Assembly (NCBI GenBank): GCA_964354135.1
Contig: CAYGZA010000114.1
Coordinates: forward strand, 1-17,224
DNA: 17,224 nucleotides
Source: CAYGZA01 sp964354135
Lineage (GTDB): Bacteria > Planctomycetota > Planctomycetia > Pirellulales > Thermoguttaceae
Direction of reading: 5' to 3'
The notes under the pieces are model-generated. The model made no database searches and had not been told where the DNA came from. It saw only the letters and a list, made by a program, of their open reading frames with translations. Positions 14,863 to 17,224 of this stretch are shown piece after piece. Made by a program: the position numbers and the translations under genes. Within the stretch, counting starts at the first letter, position 1; every line of letters starts with the position of its first letter.

Positions 14863-15801
14863 ATGAGCAGCGAAGATGCATACTGGCGAACCCGTCCGGG
14901 TGGGCTAAGTTCGGTCGCGTTTACGTTCCCGACCGAACCCAGATCAGAAAAACAGACCGGCTATTACAACCTTGATTTCTTCATCGCAGTTACCAAGGAT
15001 CCGGGCAATGCGCTCGATCAGTACCCGATTCCCCAAGATGTTAAAGGCCCGGACAGCGTGCTCGGCTACTACTGGGCGAATCAATTCGCTTTTATGGGCG
15101 GCCGTGACAATGGCGTGGATGGCTACATTGGTATTCAAACGGTCGGCAACATCAGCACCTTTGATCCTGCGAATCCGAATGCGCCTGACCCAAGCCGATC
15201 TGTAAAGAAGACCAAGATTGCGATCTTCTCGATCTGGGATGCTCTCGATGGTAGGCCAGGCCCTGCCAACAGCTATTGCGCACCGTTTTGTCACGAGGGG
15301 AGCGGATGGAGCTGCAGAGTCGAGTATCCGTGGAGGGAAGGCGTGAAGTATTGCCTCAGGATTTGGGAGTTGCTCGACGCCGAAAAGCCTAATGAGCCGG
15401 AGTGGTGGCGAGGTGCCATCATCGACACTGCTACGAATCAGGAGGCGATTATCGGCGATATCCGAGTTCCCGCGGAATGGAGTTGGCTCCGAAAGGACGC
15501 GAGCTGCTTTACGGAGTGCTACAGTTCCATCGTCAAGCAGGAGATTGGCGACGAGGACCATGACAAGCCGAATCCCCGCGTCTGTCAATACATGCCCAAA
15601 GCGGAGGTACTGATTTATCCGCCGCAGGCAAACAATCGGAGCGTCGTGGCGTCCACGATGACACCACAGAGCTATGGAAAGTGCGCCGGTGTGTCAGCCT
15701 TCGCGCGGTTGCAGGACGGGGCCACCATTCTCAGCGGGACTCGACTCACGCCGGCCGAACCGCTTGTGAATCGCACCGGGAGGATTGAAATCGCGAGGTA
15801 A
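14863..15801 (+). CDS. DUF3472-type protein
   Basis: 312 residues from the ATG at 14863 (AAGGAG 6 nt upstream; an in-frame TTG at 14827 is less likely). The pattern agrees with DUF3472: a YYWANQFAF strand near 65-73, GYIGIQTVG near 85-93, AIFSIWDALDG near 122-132, a Cys-containing stretch with EGSGWSCRVEYPWREG near 150-165, YCLRIWEL, and WWRGAIIDTATNQEAIIGDI near 187-206. These are mostly beta-strands, probably a beta-sandwich. Unlike many relatives, no signal peptide is visible, so it is predicted to be cytoplasmic or exported by another route. Its GC content is clearly lower than that of the genes to the left, which suggests different ancestry. Function is unknown; DUF3472 proteins often accompany carbohydrate-active domains. 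Confidence 0.75.
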   Translation: MSSEDAYWRTRPGGLSSVAFTFPTEPRSEKQTGYYNLDFFIAVTKDPGNALDQYPIPQDVKGPDSVLGYYWANQFAFMGGRDNGVDGYIGIQTVGNISTFDPANPNAPDPSRSVKKTKIAIFSIWDALDGRPGPANSYCAPFCHEGSGWSCRVEYPWREGVKYCLRIWELLDAEKPNEPEWWRGAIIDTATNQEAIIGDIRVPAEWSWLRKDASCFTECYSSIVKQEIGDEDHDKPNPRVCQYMPKAEVLIYPPQANNRSVVASTMTPQSYGKCAGVSAFARLQDGATILSGTRLTPAEPLVNRTGRIEIAR

Positions 15802-15883
15802 CGATACTAGGGAAGTGCAGCGTAAATGGCGTTCACAAAGTCCAACCCGGCCGAGAGTCCCCGCTGCGCCGAACGAGCGGGCA

Positions 15884-15968
15884 GGGTGGCACGCCCTGAG
15901 GGACGAAGGGCGTGGCCGGGCCCACGCGGATTCACCACGCCCGTCGCTGCGCTCCGGGCGTGCCACCC
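15884..15968. repeat. 85-bp palindromic repeat, copy A
   Basis: GGGTGGCACGCCC (15884-15896) pairs exactly with 15956-15968, and an inner GGGCGTGG (15908-15915) pairs with CCACGCCC (15935-15942). The first 33 nt are identical to copy B at 16480. This is a MITE- or REP-like repeat of a kind common between planctomycete genes. It ends 30 bp before the gene at 15999. Confidence 0.85.
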
Positions 15969-15998
15969 GACCTGATTCACCGCGTCAGGAGAAGCGAC

Positions 15999-16415
15999 AT
16001 GACCGATGAACCCAAGGTCCGCGACGGTCCTTTCCCTGAATCGAATGTTGATTCGGTGGCAATCAACCTCGACTCCAGAACCGTGGACTTCGACGGCGGC
16101 GGCCTAGTTGAAGTCCTGGGCGTCCTCACAGCCCGAGCCGAGCACATCAAGACCTTGAATGTTCGGGCAGCTAGATTTGAGCAGGAGGTTCTCGCCGGAC
16201 AGAAAGTTCCCGAACAAGACGAGTTCAACGCAGTGCTTCTGGACGCTTGGTACGAAACGACGTGTTTGAAATGGTTCGTGGCCTGTGCATTCAAGAAGCT
16301 TTCCGAACACTTGGAGTACGAGGTACACCAGAAGCAGAACCACATGCGTCGCATTCGTAGAGTAGTCTACAACGATGCAGGAGAAGTCGAGAGCTACGAA
16401 TTGGACCCCCAGTAA
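15999..16415 (+). CDS. Hypothetical protein, 138 residues
   Basis: The ATG at 15999 follows AGGAG with 7-nt spacing, which decides the start; upstream in-frame codons run into repeat A. The protein is mainly helical, with an acidic, low-complexity N-terminus (to about residue 35), a helical core (GLVEVLGVLTARAEHIKTL, later LLDAWYETTCLKWFVACAFK) and a charged C-terminus. There is no signal peptide or clear membrane segment and I recognise no family. GC content is lower than in the left part of the window. Copies A and B of a palindromic repeat bracket it in the same orientation. Confidence 0.7.
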   Translation: MTDEPKVRDGPFPESNVDSVAINLDSRTVDFDGGGLVEVLGVLTARAEHIKTLNVRAARFEQEVLAGQKVPEQDEFNAVLLDAWYETTCLKWFVACAFKKLSEHLEYEVHQKQNHMRRIRRVVYNDAGEVESYELDPQ

Positions 16416-16479
16416 CAGAAGTGGGCGTACTGGGGCACAGTGGGGTCAGGCCGTGAACAGTGATTTCCGCTTTGCGGCC

Positions 16480-16565
16480 GGGTGGCACGCCCTGAGGGAC
16501 GAAGGGCGTGGCTGGGCCTGCACGTGACGCACCACGCCCGTCGTTGCGCTCTGGGCGTGCGACCC
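16480..16565. repeat. 86-bp palindromic repeat, copy B
   Basis: The left arm GGGTGGCACGCCC (16480-16492) pairs with 16553-16565 with one mismatch (GGGCGTGCGACCC). It is in the same orientation as copy A and begins 596 bp after it. It occupies most of the supported content of the 309-bp gap 16416-16724; no gene is called in the rest. Confidence 0.85.
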
Positions 16566-16724
16566 GATCCGCGACAGGCTGGCGGGTGGTCCGGGCTGGT
16601 CCCCGATGCGTTCCCGGCTGATCGCGCGTAGGATACGCAGAGGGATTGACCGCCCACCCGAAGATGTCTCGCTGTGGGGGCCGCGGCACAGCGGCCGTAA
16701 GGCACAACCGCGGAGCCGTCCGAG

Positions 16725-16791
16725 ATGGAAATCCGCTTCTATGAGGATCCCGATACCGGGCTACCGACGACAACGGAGAAAGCCGCGATGA
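16725..16791 (+). pseudogene. Remnant of a DUF4258/BrnT-like toxin gene
   Basis: The first codons from the ATG at 16725 read MEIRFYEDPDTGLP, which matches the N-terminus of a small toxin-like family (about 90-100 residues) often found before a partner starting like the gene at 16788. The next bases, read in a different frame, give YRRQRRKPR and a TGA stop that overlaps the partner's ATG (ATGA), as expected for the end of such a toxin. So only the two ends remain and the middle, with the active site, is missing; the deletion is not a multiple of three. In its present form the first frame runs directly into the partner gene and would make an 87-residue fusion. Confidence 0.6.
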
Positions 16792-16988
16792 GCAACCAGA
16801 GATTTCCTCCCGGTTGGGACGAACAGCGGGTTCGCGAAGTGCTGGCTCACTACGAGAACCAGAGCGAGGACGAGCAGTTCGCCGAGATTGAGGCCGCCAG
16901 GGAAGCGGAGGGGACCACCATGATGGCCGTGCCGACCGAACTGGCTCCTGAGGTCCGAGCGCTGATCGCCCGCAAGCAAACTGCCTGA
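16788..16988 (+). CDS. Antitoxin-like partner protein of the DUF4258-type pair
   Basis: 66 residues from the ATG at 16788 with GGAG 9 nt upstream. The sequence starts MSNQRFPPGWDEQRVREVLA and ends with VPTELAPEVRALIARK; this two-part pattern matches small proteins encoded directly after DUF4258-like toxins in planctomycetes and cyanobacteria (recalled, not searched). It is acidic in the middle and mostly helical. Its toxin has been reduced to a fragment, so this gene is probably an orphan antitoxin. Translation may also begin at 16725, giving an 87-residue product with the toxin's N-terminus. Confidence 0.65.
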   Translation: MSNQRFPPGWDEQRVREVLAHYENQSEDEQFAEIEAAREAEGTTMMAVPTELAPEVRALIARKQTA

Positions 16989-17005
16989 GCCCAGGGAGCC
17001 GACGA

Positions 17006-17045
17006 CGGGTGGCCCTGCTGGCTCGTCCAGCAGTGCGGACACCCG
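17006..17045. repeat. Composite hairpin repeat
   Basis: CTGCTGG (17015-17021) and CCAGCAG (17027-17033) form a perfect stem with a 5-nt loop; outside it CGGGT (17006-17010) pairs with ACCCG (17041-17045). It starts 18 bp after the antitoxin-like gene and has no T-run. The CTGCTGG-loop-CCAGCAG core resembles other planctomycete intergenic repeats. Confidence 0.6.
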
Positions 17046-17110
17046 GGCTGGGCGAGCCACGCGTCCGGCCCGTGTGGCGCCGGGGTGCGAAGTTGTGCCG
17101 GCCGGTGTCG

Positions 17111-17134
17111 TGGGCTAACATGCTGAATAGCCCA
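17111..17134. other. Hairpin downstream of the antitoxin-like gene
   Basis: TGGGCTA (17111-17117) is the exact reverse complement of TAGCCCA (17128-17134) with a 10-nt loop. No T-run follows, so a role as an intrinsic terminator is uncertain. Confidence 0.35.
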
Positions 17135-17148
17135 GCGTGATTTCGGGA

Positions 17149-17224
17149 GGGCGAGGCTCCTGCCGAGCCGAGCAGAAAACGCGACTTTGGCGACCAGAAG
17201 TGCGGCGCGGCAGGAGCCTCGCCC
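17149..17224. repeat. Palindromic repeat reaching the window edge
   Basis: The first 17 nt (17149-17165, GGGCGAGGCTCCTGCCG) are the exact reverse complement of 17208-17224, with a 42-nt centre. The window ends at the last arm base, so the arms may be longer. This matches a MITE-like element; sequences of this GGCGAGGCTCCTGCCG type occur in many copies in planctomycete genomes (recalled). Confidence 0.8.

Noticed and set aside
16291..17121. A 276-residue minus-strand frame across the toxin-antitoxin remnant
   Set aside because: It runs through repeat B and the antitoxin-like gene and has the composition of a shadow frame.
15884..17224. Possible CRISPR array or integron from the repeated units
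   Set aside because: Copies are few, unevenly spaced and individually palindromic; no regular spacers, cas genes, integrase or attC-like core were found.

Overview
The window looks like a GC-rich chromosomal segment from a planctomycete, probably of the Pirellula/Gemmata kind. The reasons are protein families and repeats I recognise from that phylum: a membrane-anchored Ser/Thr kinase next to an FHA protein, an ECF sigma factor with a zinc-motif anti-sigma-like partner, Tat-exported Gfo/Idh/MocA oxidoreductases, a DUF3472 protein, a DUF4258-type toxin remnant with its partner, and many palindromic intergenic repeats. No rRNA, tRNA, CRISPR array or intact transposase was seen. Family names come from memory of motifs, not from a database search.

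Layout. (1) 71-1558, minus strand: a three-gene operon of a ribbon-helix-helix regulator, a 41-residue protein and an exported trypsin-like protease with a C-terminal membrane anchor. (2) 1823-3007, minus: a fusion of a CinA-C-like domain with a NadD-type nucleotidyltransferase, carrying an in-frame 57-bp perfect palindrome; its promoter predicts a leaderless mRNA. (3) 3192-9377, plus: a signalling block of a membrane-anchored coiled-coil protein, a tandem FHA-like protein, a Ser/Thr kinase with multiple membrane segments, a conserved membrane protein, an ECF sigma factor and an anti-sigma-like protein. Promoter-like sequences precede the FHA, kinase and sigma genes. (4) 9374-14373, minus: an operon of a Tat-exported Gfo/Idh/MocA oxidoreductase, an internally deleted second oxidoreductase, and a 1031-residue exported multidomain protein (beta-propeller repeats, degenerate PIG-L domain, helical region, CBM9-like C-terminus). 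It converges with the anti-sigma gene; the stop codons overlap next to a G-quadruplex motif. (5) 14374-17224: an accessory stretch with visibly lower GC in its two larger genes (DUF3472 protein, unknown 138-residue protein), a decayed toxin-antitoxin pair and at least five palindromic repeats.

The strongest points for follow-up are the in-frame palindrome inside the CinA/NadD gene and its relative at 14720-14786, two genes that each retain only their two ends, the degenerate PIG-L domain, the kinase/FHA/sigma block, and a pair of palindromic repeats bracketing an unknown gene. I do not see a complete new defence or mobile system.
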